Positions 9,103 to 20,451 of a DNA stretch of 62,401 nt are shown here, piece after piece. The notes beneath the pieces are model-generated. The model saw only the letters and a list, made by a program, of their open reading frames with translations. It did no database searches and was not told where the DNA came from. The DNA comes from Phycisphaera sp. (GTDB lineage: Bacteria; Planctomycetota; Phycisphaerae; Phycisphaerales; UBA1924): NCBI GenBank assembly GCA_020639255.1, contig JACKGZ010000009.1, positions 1-62,401 of the forward strand, given 5' to 3'. Made by a program: the position numbers and the translations under genes. Positions within the stretch are counted from its first letter, which is position 1. Each line of letters starts with the position of its first letter.

Positions 9103-10821
9103 TTATTCGGGAGGGAGGGCGTCGAGCCAGCCTTGGACTTGTTCGACCACATGCGGCATCTGCGCTTCGCGGAATAGGTCTCGGCTCCTTGTCCAGCGAG
9201 ATCGTTGAGAGGTCACGTCACCACGCTCCATAGCGACAAGCCCCAGCCCAACGAGATTCCGCGCCATCCCCTCTTTACTTCCGATCGCCTCGTTGATCGC
9301 AAGCGAACGTATCAGATAATCCTCGGCCGTCTCAAGGTTCCCGCGCATCTCCTCGATCAGGCCGAGATTGCCTAGAGCTGCCGCGATTCCCGCCTTGTGT
9401 CCGAGCGTCTCATTGATCGCCAGCGCTCGCTGGTAGTAGTCCTCGGCCGCGTCAAGGTTCCCGCGCGTATCCTCGATCAAGCCGAGGTTGCCGAATTCGC
9501 TCGCTATCCCCACCTTGCGTCCGAGCGCCTCCTCGATCGCCAGCGAACGCTTGTGGTAGTCCTCAGCCGCGTCCAAGTTCCCGCGCGTCCGCTCGATCAG
9601 GCCGAGGTTGCCGAGTTGGCTCGCCATTCCCTCCTTGTGTCCGAGCGCCTCCTCGATCGCCAGCGAACGCTTGTGGTAGTCCTCAGCCGCAACCAGGTTC
9701 CCGCGCGTCTGCTCGATCAGGCCAAGGTTCCCGAGGTCGCTCGCCATCCCCTCCTTGCGTCCGAGCGCCTCCTCGATCGCCAGCGAACGCTTGTGGTAGT
9801 CCTCAGCCGCGTTCAAGTTCCCACGCGTCCGCTCGATCAGGCCGAGGTTCCCGAGCTGATTCGCTATTCCCTCCTTGCGTCCGAGCATCTCTTCGATCGC
9901 CAGCGAACGCTTGAGATACTCCTCAGCCGCATGCAGATTCCCTCGCGTCTTTTCGATCAGGCCGAGTTTACCGAACGCAACCGCTTTGCCCGACTCATCT
10001 GATGCGATATCGAGAACTCGTTGGTACATCGCCTCAGCTTGAGCTAGGCGGCCCACTCTGTAGAGAAAGTGACCATATCTATAGATCGCATCGATATCCG
10101 CCCGACCTGCGACAGCACTTGCAAACTTCACTTCTGCTTCAACGAGCTTGCCTTCGTCTGCAAGCCTTTCTGCCTCGGATACTTCTTTAGAAATGTCTTC
10201 TGTCGTTACTGTTTGAGGTTGTTGCAAATCATCGTTAGCAGGAGAATCACCGAGCGAAGCTCGCATACTGGCATTTCCACCATCAACGACGCCCCAACGA
10301 TACAGCAACTTGCGAACTATTCTTTGGAATAATGCAATCTCATCGAACTCAACGTAGAGATGTGAGTATCGGCTCTCGATCTCCTTTTTGAATTCGATGA
10401 CTGGCTTGAGCTTCTCGCCCGGATCGGCAAGTTGTTCGGGCGATACGGCTTTGAAGATCGGCGCGATATCCCGCATGGCTTTGGCGCCATCCGCGACGCA
10501 TTGCTCGGCAAGACGGAATTCTTCTTCGGTGCCCGAAGTCGGGTCTTCTGGTCGCTCCGTCGGTCCCGGCGGTGTGCCCCACCGATTGTGGAGCAGGAGA
10601 ACGAAGTAATCGCTCCGCTCAACGAGAGGATTGATCAGTTCTTGGGCTCGGCCCTTGCCGGGTACGGCATCCTCCCACCCGAGAACGCGGAACTGAACGC
10701 CGTGGTGTAGACCGATGTCTTCGTTCCATTCCTGAACGAGTTCGCGGAAAGCCTTTCGCTCGCCAACGAGCCCACCGGGCGAACCGATGAAGACGCTGTA
10801 GATGATAGTGCTGTCGGCCAT
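9103..10821 (-). CDS. DUF4062/TIR-like domain protein with C-terminal TPR array
   Basis: The N-terminal domain (about 1-175) begins YSVFIGSPGGLVGERKAF and continues through LINPLVERSDYFVLLLHNRWG to GTEEEFRLAE. This is the pattern of DUF4062 and related TIR-like Rossmann domains found at the front of STAND and TPR signalling proteins. A linker (about 175-215) leads to a TPR region in which six consecutive 40-residue units of the form GNLGLIExxRGNLxAAEDY, with SLAIEE following, are nearly identical; a degenerate unit precedes and follows them. No membrane segment or signal peptide. By analogy it may sense a ligand through the TPRs and act through the TIR-like domain, as in some anti-phage proteins; this is inference. 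ATG 10821 has no ribosome site upstream. GC is lower in the N-terminal third than in neighbouring genes. Confidence 0.75.
   Translation of the reverse strand: MADSTIIYSVFIGSPGGLVGERKAFRELVQEWNEDIGLHHGVQFRVLGWEDAVPGKGRAQELINPLVERSDYFVLLLHNRWGTPPGPTERPEDPTSGTEEEFRLAEQCVADGAKAMRDIAPIFKAVSPEQLADPGEKLKPVIEFKKEIESRYSHLYVEFDEIALFQRIVRKLLYRWGVVDGGNASMRASLGDSPANDDLQQPQTVTTEDISKEVSEAERLADEGKLVEAEVKFASAVAGRADIDAIYRYGHFLYRVGRLAQAEAMYQRVLDIASDESGKAVAFGKLGLIEKTRGNLHAAEEYLKRSLAIEEMLGRKEGIANQLGNLGLIERTRGNLNAAEDYHKRSLAIEEALGRKEGMASDLGNLGLIEQTRGNLVAAEDYHKRSLAIEEALGHKEGMASQLGNLGLIERTRGNLDAAEDYHKRSLAIEEALGRKVGIASEFGNLGLIEDTRGNLDAAEDYYQRALAINETLGHKAGIAAALGNLGLIEEMRGNLETAEDYLIRSLAINEAIGSKEGMARNLVGLGLVAMERGDVTSQRSRWTRSRDLFREAQMPHVVEQVQGWLDALPPE
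9258..9977 (-). repeat. Six tandem 120-bp coding repeats (TPR units)
   Basis: The period is exactly 120 bases. Fifty-base blocks at 9521-9570, 9641-9690 and 9761-9810 are identical to each other, and the flanking units differ by few changes. The repeats encode the 40-residue TPRs of the DUF4062-TPR protein. Near-identity at synonymous positions means recent duplication or gene conversion. Confidence 0.9.
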
Positions 10822-10829
10822 ATGGCCAG

Positions 10830-10835
10830 ATCATA
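10830..10835 (-). promoter_or_regulatory. Candidate -10 box for a leaderless mRNA (TATGAT)
   Basis: On the minus strand TATGAT ends 8 bases before the ATG of the TPR gene and there is no Shine-Dalgarno sequence between them. Transcription starting about 7 bases after the box would begin at or next to the start codon. No good -35 hexamer is visible; that region is the T-run of the rRNA terminator. Confidence 0.45.
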
Positions 10836-10844
10836 CAACACCCG

Positions 10845-10886
10845 AAAAACGAAGTGAGCCCCCAGGATTTGACTCCTGGGGGCTCA
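10845..10886 (-). terminator. rRNA operon terminator
   Basis: A perfect 13-base stem (10855-10867 with 10874-10886, loop of six) is followed on the minus strand by CTTCGTTTTTC. It lies directly after the 3' end of 5S rRNA and only 24 bases before the TPR start codon. Confidence 0.9.
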
Positions 10887-10887
10887 A

Positions 10888-10995
10888 ATTACGGCAACTA
10901 CCTACTTTCCCGCTGAGCAGTATCATCGGCGGTGCGGGCTTAACTGCTGTGTTCGGGATGGGAACAGGTGTTACACCGCACCTATGGTCACCGAA
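10888..10995 (-). rRNA. rrf: 5S ribosomal RNA
   Basis: On the minus strand the segment shows the 5S core (CCATCCCGAACACAGCAGTT loop region, then CCGATGATACTGC and GGGAAAGTAGGT). Its two ends pair as GGUGAC with GUUGCC to close helix I. Length is about 108 nt; ends are accurate to a few bases. It follows 23S by about 185 bases and precedes a strong terminator. No tRNA is visible in the spacer. Confidence 0.93.
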
Positions 10996-11179
10996 TCACA
11001 CGCTGGCCGATTTCTCGGACAGGTGCGGTTTGGACCGCACGGACAAATGGCACGCCCCGGTGCGGGGGCGACTGATTCGAAGAATCTTGATTCTGGGAAT
11101 CTGAGAAAGAAAGCCGAACCACTTGAGTGGAATGTCGGCCGGACTTGTTCGTGATGTGTATCACGGCGTCCGGTTGGTG

Positions 11180-13920
<2,741 letters not shown>

Positions 13921-14236
13921 ACACCAACCCGACGTCGTGGATAACACACACTCGATCGGATCGATGCCTCAAGCCGCCATTACGCTCAAGTGAAACACAC
14001 ATGCTCTTGCGAGCGTGTGCGTCTCGGCTTTTCTTTCTCTTTAGGTATCGCGCTGACGCACTCCTCGCCGCACCGGCAAGCCGGGGCCTTGAGACGCTGA
14101 CAGCACGATTGCCATCTGTCTGCGGTTGTCAAAGAGGACACGCTTTGAGCGGATCAACCGTTCTGGGCGCCGGGCAGATTCCCACCGAATCCGTCCGAAT
14201 TTCCGCCTCCCGAAATACCTCGGTCGGCAGGAGACG

Positions 14237-14264
14237 ATCGTAGGCCGAAGGCCAAGATGGTCAA
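14237..14264 (-). promoter_or_regulatory. Candidate 23S-5S rRNA promoter
   Basis: On the minus strand TTGACC (14264-14259) and TACGAT (14242-14237) are separated by 16 bases, each one base from sigma-70 consensus. A second TTGACA lies at 14132-14127 without a clear -10. The interval 13921-14287 (about 370 bases) holds no gene that I can support and would be the promoter plus a leader of about 300 bases for the 23S transcript. Confidence 0.45.
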
Positions 14265-14287
14265 GTTCCTGGGGCGATGATTTTGGA

Positions 14288-16393
14288 TCAGCCGCCGCCG
14301 ATTCCGCCCCCACCGCCACCGCCGTGGCCCCCATTGTGGCCGCTATCACGGTCGCGATCGATGAAATCGCGGCCATCACGGCCTGGTTCGCCCTGGAAAC
14401 GCTGTCTAGCGGCCTGGCCCGGGATTCGGGGGAGCTGGTCGTCACCGATCTCAGAAGACGACTTGATGACCGCCAGGAGCGGCTCCTTTGCGTCCTGAGA
14501 TGGCGATCGGCTCACAATCAGGCCGTCGGGGCCGCGCACGAACGCTTCGTAGCTCACCGTGGCGTTCCCGCCGATGCCCGCGCCAGCGACCGGGGAGGGC
14601 ACCACATCAAGGAGCCACGCCTCGGCAGAAACCGGCAGCGTCGTCGGTAAGAGCTGCTTATCCAGCCCTGCGACCTGCTCGGCTTCCGCTTCGGTGCCGT
14701 CGGCATTCTCGGTTGCCGGCTTCCAGGCCTGGGCCGAAGCTTCACGCTCGACGTCCCAGGTCTGGAGACCTTCGGGCAGTTCGATCTCGGCCACAAAGCG
14801 ATCGCCCGGCTCAAGGGCCACGATGCTCTTGCGCCAGTAGCCGTAGTAGAACTTGTACAGCTCGGCGGTGACTGATGCCTTGCTGATGTTGCCAACATCG
14901 CCGGGGTTCGCACTGGTCAGGAAGAAATACTCGTCCCAGCTGACACTGACCGGATCGCTCCAGTCGGACCAGTCCGAGTGCACCAGCTTGGCGTCGGCGA
15001 GTTCGTGCAGGCTCTCGCTGAGCGAGCTCTTGCGGCCAAAGAGCGGATTCACAAACACGAGTCGCGTGCGATAGCGGTACGTCGCTCCGGACTCGACGTC
15101 GAGATCGTGCACCCAGTACTGCACCTCGTCGGAATCGAGGATCGGTTCCTCGTGAGTGTACTTGGCGATGTCATAGGCTTCGGCTGTGCCGACCTGGTCC
15201 TTTGGCTGCCACCCAAGGCCGGTGAGCCGCTCGACGACGCCTTCACGCTGCTTATTGAGCGCCTCGATCTGCTTGTCGATCGCGGCGATGCGGGGGTCGA
15301 TCTGTTCACCCGTGTTCTCGGGCTGACGCGTCTGGCGTGTTTCTCGCTCGTTGCCACCCTCGCGGCGTGTATCGCGACCGACGTCGCGGTCCTCGCGGCC
15401 CGTGTTGCGTTCCGGAGAGTTTGTCTTGGCTGCTTCCTTACGCTGAATATCGCGATCGATGCTTGCGAGTTGCTGCTCGAGAGTGCGGATCTGGTTCTGA
15501 AGACCGCCGACCTCGCTCGGATCGGGTACTTCGGTGGGCGGCACCCATGATTCACCTTCGAGGATGCTGACGAACTGAGGCCGAAGGATGACATCCTCGT
15601 TGCGCGCCGCTTGAGCGCCGATGGTTTCGAGCTGGCGATAGTTCGTTGCGGTGCTGTCGAGGTCTTCGATCAGACTGATCGTGCCGGGCATCGGCTCGAC
15701 GGCCTCAGCGGGGCCCCAAGTGCCATCGAGCTCGCGTCGTTGACGTTCGGTCTCGACGGCCAGCACGCCAACGCCCTGGCTCCACCAGTTGCGGGGCAGC
15801 GGCGAAACCGACCCGGAAGGGCCATCGGGATCGTTCTCGTAGGCGGCCTTCAGCGCAGTGCCATCGAAGGTCGCTTGCACCGAGTTCCACGGCGTATCGA
15901 AGGGCTGCTCGGTCGGGAGGAAGTCGGCAAGGCCTTCGATTTCCTTGACCGCATACGGATCGAGTGTTGCGCGATAGCTGGCAGCCGTCGGCTTTGCCGG
16001 CGCCGGAGGGACAAATGCTGCGAACTCACCCGCGGCGTACGTCCCTTGGTCACCAGACACCTCAAGTGCGAGGGGCTCGGCGATTGCGAGGAACTCATCG
16101 GAATCGACAACGCCACCCGAGATCGCCCGCTCGAATTCAGCCGCGAGGTCACGCGTCTCGATCGCAGCAGGAAGCGTCGGGTTCGGGTCGTTGATCTGCG
16201 ACTGCAGACGCTCGGCGGCTCGCTCGGCCGGCTTGAAAGCGTCGGCAAGCGGGACCTTGTTGTTGCCGACGTCCACCGAGCTCGATTGGAGCACGAACTG
16301 GAAGATCAGCACGGCCAGGAACGCGAGCAGCATGACCACGACGATCAGCTTCTCGAAGTTCGACTCGATCCAGGAGATGCCTTTGACACTCAT
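14288..16393 (-). CDS. Large single-pass periplasmic protein of a pilus-platform-like operon
   Basis: 701 residues: a short cytoplasmic start, one membrane segment (about 15-36, LIVVVMLLAFLAVLIFQFVL), then a long extracytoplasmic part. Two coiled-coil/charged stretches lie around 290-400, including a region rich in Arg, Glu and Asp (GREDRDVGRDTRREGG). A beta-rich domain follows around VHDLDVESGATYRYRTRLVF, and the end is a glycine tail (GGHGGGGGGGIGGG). I recognise no catalytic motif. It is the last gene after a PilM-like protein and a second single-pass protein, 29 bases after the latter's stop. A structural role in an inner-membrane assembly platform is likely, with the tail perhaps surface- or complex-facing. 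Family not recognised. Confidence 0.7.
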   Translation of the reverse strand: MSVKGISWIESNFEKLIVVVMLLAFLAVLIFQFVLQSSSVDVGNNKVPLADAFKPAERAAERLQSQINDPNPTLPAAIETRDLAAEFERAISGGVVDSDEFLAIAEPLALEVSGDQGTYAAGEFAAFVPPAPAKPTAASYRATLDPYAVKEIEGLADFLPTEQPFDTPWNSVQATFDGTALKAAYENDPDGPSGSVSPLPRNWWSQGVGVLAVETERQRRELDGTWGPAEAVEPMPGTISLIEDLDSTATNYRQLETIGAQAARNEDVILRPQFVSILEGESWVPPTEVPDPSEVGGLQNQIRTLEQQLASIDRDIQRKEAAKTNSPERNTGREDRDVGRDTRREGGNERETRQTRQPENTGEQIDPRIAAIDKQIEALNKQREGVVERLTGLGWQPKDQVGTAEAYDIAKYTHEEPILDSDEVQYWVHDLDVESGATYRYRTRLVFVNPLFGRKSSLSESLHELADAKLVHSDWSDWSDPVSVSWDEYFFLTSANPGDVGNISKASVTAELYKFYYGYWRKSIVALEPGDRFVAEIELPEGLQTWDVEREASAQAWKPATENADGTEAEAEQVAGLDKQLLPTTLPVSAEAWLLDVVPSPVAGAGIGGNATVSYEAFVRGPDGLIVSRSPSQDAKEPLLAVIKSSSEIGDDQLPRIPGQAARQRFQGEPGRDGRDFIDRDRDSGHNGGHGGGGGGGIGGG

Positions 16394-16422
16394 CGGAAGA
16401 TCCTCAAATCAAGCTACGGCGA

Positions 16423-17802
16423 TCAGGCCGGTCCTTCTTCGGTGCTCACGTCCTCGGGGATTCCGAGCTGCTCACGCACGGCCGGCGGCATGTAGGCCTT
16501 CGTCCAGCTGCGGAGCCAGAGAGTCTCAATCTCCATCTCGACACGCACGGGGTAATCGGTGCCGATGTAATACCCCTGCGAGATGAGATCCCACGGATCG
16601 ATCGAGTAGATGTCCGCGTCGAGCACGGTCATGAAGTTCTCGGATGAGATCGCGTTGATCAGCGAGGGGAGTTTCTTGTAAGAAGCAATCAGCGTGACCT
16701 TGACGGTGCGAACGTCGTACAGCTCGTTCGGCTCCGTGCCGCGACCCGTGAACGACTCACCGGTGACGACCGAGTTCGCATCGGCCGAACCACGCCTGAT
16801 GGGCGAAGTGTTCGAAGCCGCTGCGTAGTCTCTGCCGTGGCCGCCCATGGGTTCCGGATCGCGCATCTCGACGGGCATCCCGGCTGTCTGCGCTGCAGCG
16901 GCGTCGATCATCGGTTTGAACTGGATGGACTCGACGCGTTTCACGACGCCGTCGATCACATTGCCGCCGACGCCGCGGGTATCGAATTGATCGTTGGCGG
17001 CGGCGAACGCGGTAAGCAGATCGGATACGAGCCAGTAATCGGCCTGCCAGTTGAAACATGTCTCGACGCTGGGCGCCACGGTGGGCACGGTGGTCGGGAC
17101 CGCCGGGGGGAGCGCCGATTCGTCGGCGTAGAAGCTCGTGTCGCGTGCGTGTGTCTCGAGTGCACCGAGGCGTTGTTCGACAAGCTGCTGGGAGATCTGC
17201 TTGCGAGCGCTCTCTTCCATCTCGCTTTCGCCGATGCCGGGTGCGATCTGAGTCATGAGCGCCTGCTTGCGCGCAGCGATCTGCTCGCGGAGCACTTCTG
17301 AATCGAGCGGCGAGCGGATACGCAGCCTGCGGAAGAGCTCGTCGTACGCGGAGGTTGCGTTGTCGCCGCCGGTCGCCTGGACGCGCTTGGCCATCTCGAA
17401 CGGCAGCAGCTGGGCCGGGGCCCCACGCTCGGGCATCGGGAGCAACCCGGGCACAAGCGCGCTGTGGTTCTTCGCGTTGAACTCGACCGCACGCTCCTTC
17501 ACTTGTGAAACCAGCTGCTCACGCTTCTCACGCTCGACCTTGTAGAACGCGGTCTTCACCGAGTTGGCCGGGCCGCTGTCGCTGATTTCCTCCTCGTTCT
17601 CGCCGAGAACGGGAAGCGTGTAGGTGACGGTCGCACCCTCGACATCGCGGAGCGCCTTGGTTGCCTCGGTCTGCCGCTCCTCGCGGAGCTGCTTGTTCAT
17701 GCCGCCGGCGATGTACCACGCGACGGGCAAGGGCACGACCGTGAGGATCCCGAGGATCACGATCACGATGTTCGATTTGAGCCAGGAAAGGAAGCCGCTC
17801 AT
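16423..17802 (-). CDS. Single-pass periplasmic protein, PilN/PilO- or Amuc_1100-like position
   Basis: 459 residues with one N-terminal membrane segment (about 10-32, NIVIVILGILTVVPLPVAWYI) followed by a coiled-coil-prone region (NKQLREERQTEATKALRD) and a large periplasmic domain. This is the architecture of PilN/PilO and of the Amuc_1100-type pilus-associated proteins of the PVC group. Later stretches such as VRTVKVTLIASYKKLPSLIN, and YPVRVEMEIETLWLR near the C-terminus, resemble the ferredoxin-like fold of PilO-type proteins, but similarity is weak. Start ATG 17802 overlaps the upstream PilM-like stop by 4 bases (ATGA). Family identity inferred from layout and context. Confidence 0.65.
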   Translation of the reverse strand: MSGFLSWLKSNIVIVILGILTVVPLPVAWYIAGGMNKQLREERQTEATKALRDVEGATVTYTLPVLGENEEEISDSGPANSVKTAFYKVEREKREQLVSQVKERAVEFNAKNHSALVPGLLPMPERGAPAQLLPFEMAKRVQATGGDNATSAYDELFRRLRIRSPLDSEVLREQIAARKQALMTQIAPGIGESEMEESARKQISQQLVEQRLGALETHARDTSFYADESALPPAVPTTVPTVAPSVETCFNWQADYWLVSDLLTAFAAANDQFDTRGVGGNVIDGVVKRVESIQFKPMIDAAAAQTAGMPVEMRDPEPMGGHGRDYAAASNTSPIRRGSADANSVVTGESFTGRGTEPNELYDVRTVKVTLIASYKKLPSLINAISSENFMTVLDADIYSIDPWDLISQGYYIGTDYPVRVEMEIETLWLRSWTKAYMPPAVREQLGIPEDVSTEEGPA

Positions 17803-19874
17803 TCGATACCTCCGTCATCCGTCGCGGATTGATCGTCACTCTTGCGTTCGTCCGGCGGGACCACGGCGAGTGTCCACCGGATCACGAAACGTGAAGGGTC
17901 GCGGTCGAACGCGGGCTGCTCGGGAATCGGCAGCGGAGCCATCTGGTCGAGTGAACCCGCGGTGAACTGGACCTGGCGTGATCCTGTGTTTCGATCGCCG
18001 CCTCGCTCGTCGAATTCACGACCGCCCGGCGCGGGCCTGCCGTGGCCGCCCCCACCACCGATGTCGCCGCCGATATCGCCGCCCTCGCTGAACTCTGAAT
18101 ACGTAGATGTTTCTCGGCCGCCTTGTGGCATGCGCCGATCGCCGTTGTTTCGGGCTCCGGCGGCGACCTGCTGATAGTTCAGCTGTTCGGTATCGATGAT
18201 GACATAGGGCACGCCCTCGCGCTCGGCGCTCGCCTGGAGCCACGGCAGCACCGTGCCGAGCATGAACGGGCGTGCGTCGGGCTGGAGTGTTTCGACCTCG
18301 AGCACAACGTCGATCTTGGGCTTATCGGGATACGGATCTTCGCCGCCACCGAACCGAGGCGCTCGACCGCCGCCGCCGAAGTCGCCCCCCTCTTCGCCGG
18401 AGGCTGGGTTGGTGTAGGTCATTGTGTAGCTCATGACATCGAACGCGTGAGCTGGACCGTTGCCATGAGCACCTTGCCAGGTCGGCACCTGATTGTTCGA
18501 CCACGCGACGATCTCGCCGAGGTCTTTGACAACGTACGACATCAACTCGCGGCCTTCGGGAAGCTGAATAAGCGACTGCGCGACCGTGTCAGCCTCGGCC
18601 TGTCCGATGACTCCGGCCTCGGTTGCCTCGCTCTTGAGGCTGTTGGCCTGATTGACGACGTTCTGGATCGAGACCGGCTTGCGGTTGTTGGAGACCGCGG
18701 CATTGTCGATCGCCCAGTTGATGAACATCGCGGCGCTGGCGGCAACCGAAAGACCGGCCGCCATGCCGAACCATTTGACCTTGCGCCCCCACATCCCCTC
18801 GCGGACGATGCCCACTGGCATCAGGTTGGCGTCGATCGTGGGCATGCCCAGGCCCTGTAGAGCAAGGCCGTAGGCGACAGACATCTCAAGGGCGAGCGCC
18901 CCGAACTCGCCGGCACGCGGACCGTCGAGCGTGAGTCGCTTGAAGTCATCCATGCGGTAGACGTCGAGCTGGAGCTGCTGCTTGAGGAAGCGGCGCAGGC
19001 CCGGCAGGCGGAACGTCGAACCGATGCCCACGACACGTGACAGATTCGCGTCCGGGTGCAGGCTGTTGTGATAACCGATCGAACGCTGCGTCTCCTGCGC
19101 GAGATCGGCAAACACACCCTTCATCGCCTGGAAGACGTGGCGCGAGTGCTTCGAACGCTCGGCTTCGCGCTTCAGACGCTCGGCCTTGGCGTAGGTCAGC
19201 TTGAACTTGTCGACGAGCGCCTCGGTGAAGTGGTGCCCACCGATCGGGAACGTTCGCATCCAGACGCGTCCCGCGTCGGCGATGATCAGATCCGTTGAGG
19301 TCGTGCCGACGTCCATAATGACGGTGCCGGGCGTTTTCTCGGTGAACTGCAGGTCGTACGCCATCGCGTTGTACGCCGAGACGGGCGCGATGTTGATCGC
19401 GTCGGGCGACAGGCCGACGTCGCGGAAGAGCGAGAGCTCCCGCTCGATGCGCTGCTTCGTGATCGCGAAGATGCCCACCTCGACCTCGGGCGAATCAGGG
19501 CTCATAAACGTCTGAAAGTCCCACTCGACCTCGTCGAGTGGGAAGGGGATCTGCTGCACGGCTTCGTACTGCACAAGCCCCGCAACCTTCTTGGGCTCGA
19601 CGGGCGGCAGCTTGGCGAACCGCGCGAACGCCTGGTGACCGGGCACACTGATCGCGATCGGGGCGCTCTCAAGGTCGTACTGGCTCACGAGCTGGCCGAT
19701 GGCGACGCGCATCGCGTCGTCGGCGTCGAGGTCGGGCGTCGAGAGCACCTTCTTGTGCGGGATGAGGGCGAAATCGAGCACCTCGACGCTGCCGTCGGGC
19801 TTGAGACCCAGCTTGAGAGCCTTGATGGCGCTTGCGCCGAGTTCGATTCCCCAGCACTCGTTCACGGAAGCCAT
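17799..19874 (-). CDS. PilM-like actin-fold ATPase fused to a membrane/periplasmic domain
   Basis: 691 residues from ATG 19874, chosen because AGGAAGGA precedes it and because MASVNECWGIELGASAIKAL is the usual PilM beginning. Residues 1-350 are the PilM/SHS2 actin-like ATPase: phosphate-1 loop GIELGASAIKAL, phosphate-2 IMDVGTTSTDLIIA, adenosine loop VVGIGSTFRLPGLRRF. Classical PilM stops there. Here a transmembrane helix (FGMAAGLSVAASAAMFINWA, about residue 370) and a 300-residue extracytoplasmic part rich in Gly, Asp and Arg follow, so it resembles a PilM-PilN fusion. It is the first gene of a three-gene unit. A second, ordinary PilM lies at 53886-55064. Confidence 0.8.
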   Translation of the reverse strand: MASVNECWGIELGASAIKALKLGLKPDGSVEVLDFALIPHKKVLSTPDLDADDAMRVAIGQLVSQYDLESAPIAISVPGHQAFARFAKLPPVEPKKVAGLVQYEAVQQIPFPLDEVEWDFQTFMSPDSPEVEVGIFAITKQRIERELSLFRDVGLSPDAINIAPVSAYNAMAYDLQFTEKTPGTVIMDVGTTSTDLIIADAGRVWMRTFPIGGHHFTEALVDKFKLTYAKAERLKREAERSKHSRHVFQAMKGVFADLAQETQRSIGYHNSLHPDANLSRVVGIGSTFRLPGLRRFLKQQLQLDVYRMDDFKRLTLDGPRAGEFGALALEMSVAYGLALQGLGMPTIDANLMPVGIVREGMWGRKVKWFGMAAGLSVAASAAMFINWAIDNAAVSNNRKPVSIQNVVNQANSLKSEATEAGVIGQAEADTVAQSLIQLPEGRELMSYVVKDLGEIVAWSNNQVPTWQGAHGNGPAHAFDVMSYTMTYTNPASGEEGGDFGGGGRAPRFGGGEDPYPDKPKIDVVLEVETLQPDARPFMLGTVLPWLQASAEREGVPYVIIDTEQLNYQQVAAGARNNGDRRMPQGGRETSTYSEFSEGGDIGGDIGGGGGHGRPAPGGREFDERGGDRNTGSRQVQFTAGSLDQMAPLPIPEQPAFDRDPSRFVIRWTLAVVPPDERKSDDQSATDDGGIE

Positions 19875-20126
19875 GGGGCCGTCCTTCCTCTTCTGATCGA
19901 CCAACGCGCCGCGCTCGGGGGCGACTTCGCCTCCAGCGGGTGTCGATGGTGCGCTGCTTCTTCGACCTGTCCGCCGGCCCAGCGGTTCGCGCCGCCGGGC
20001 GACTTCGCTGCCCTCGGGCCACCGGGACCCGTGGGAGGATGGTACACGCCCGTGCACCCCTCGGCGCAGGGATCACCCCACCCTTTCCCAGTCCTTGTAC
20101 GCCGAACGCGCCGATGCTGTTCCGGC

Positions 20127-20447
20127 CTACGACTCGCGCCGATCGATCCGATCCGCGAGCATGGCCCCTATCACAGCCAGAACACCACCGACATACACGA
20201 GCCACCCGAACCTCGGCGGGACGCGATAATTCAGCAGACCCGTGGGCCCGCCGTACGCAGCCGTGTGATACCCGAGGAAAATCAGAACCAACGCGATCGT
20301 GACCGCAGTCGGCCCGGTGAGGAATCCGATGCCTGGAATCTCGATCGGTGTCTCGACCGAGCCTCGGCCGCTGCGCGCGAGCAATATGAGCCCGGCGATC
20401 GCGAATGACCCGCCCAGCACCAGGAATCCGATCTCGTCGGTGGTCAT
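20127..20447 (-). CDS. Small three-helix membrane protein, unknown function
   Basis: 106 residues with three hydrophobic segments (FLVLGGSFAIAGLILLA, TGPTAVTIALVLIFLG, WLVYVGGVLAVIGAML). No motif that I recognise. It starts 4 bases after the stop of the Memo-family gene, so it is probably expressed with it; the spacing and clean hydrophobic profile support it being real. Confidence 0.6.
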   Translation of the reverse strand: MTTDEIGFLVLGGSFAIAGLILLARSGRGSVETPIEIPGIGFLTGPTAVTIALVLIFLGYHTAAYGGPTGLLNYRVPPRFGWLVYVGGVLAVIGAMLADRIDRRES

Positions 20448-20451
20448 CGGA

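Noticed and set aside
9258..9977. CRISPR-like regular repeats
   Set aside because: The period of 120 bases is wholly coding, has no unique spacers and encodes TPR units.
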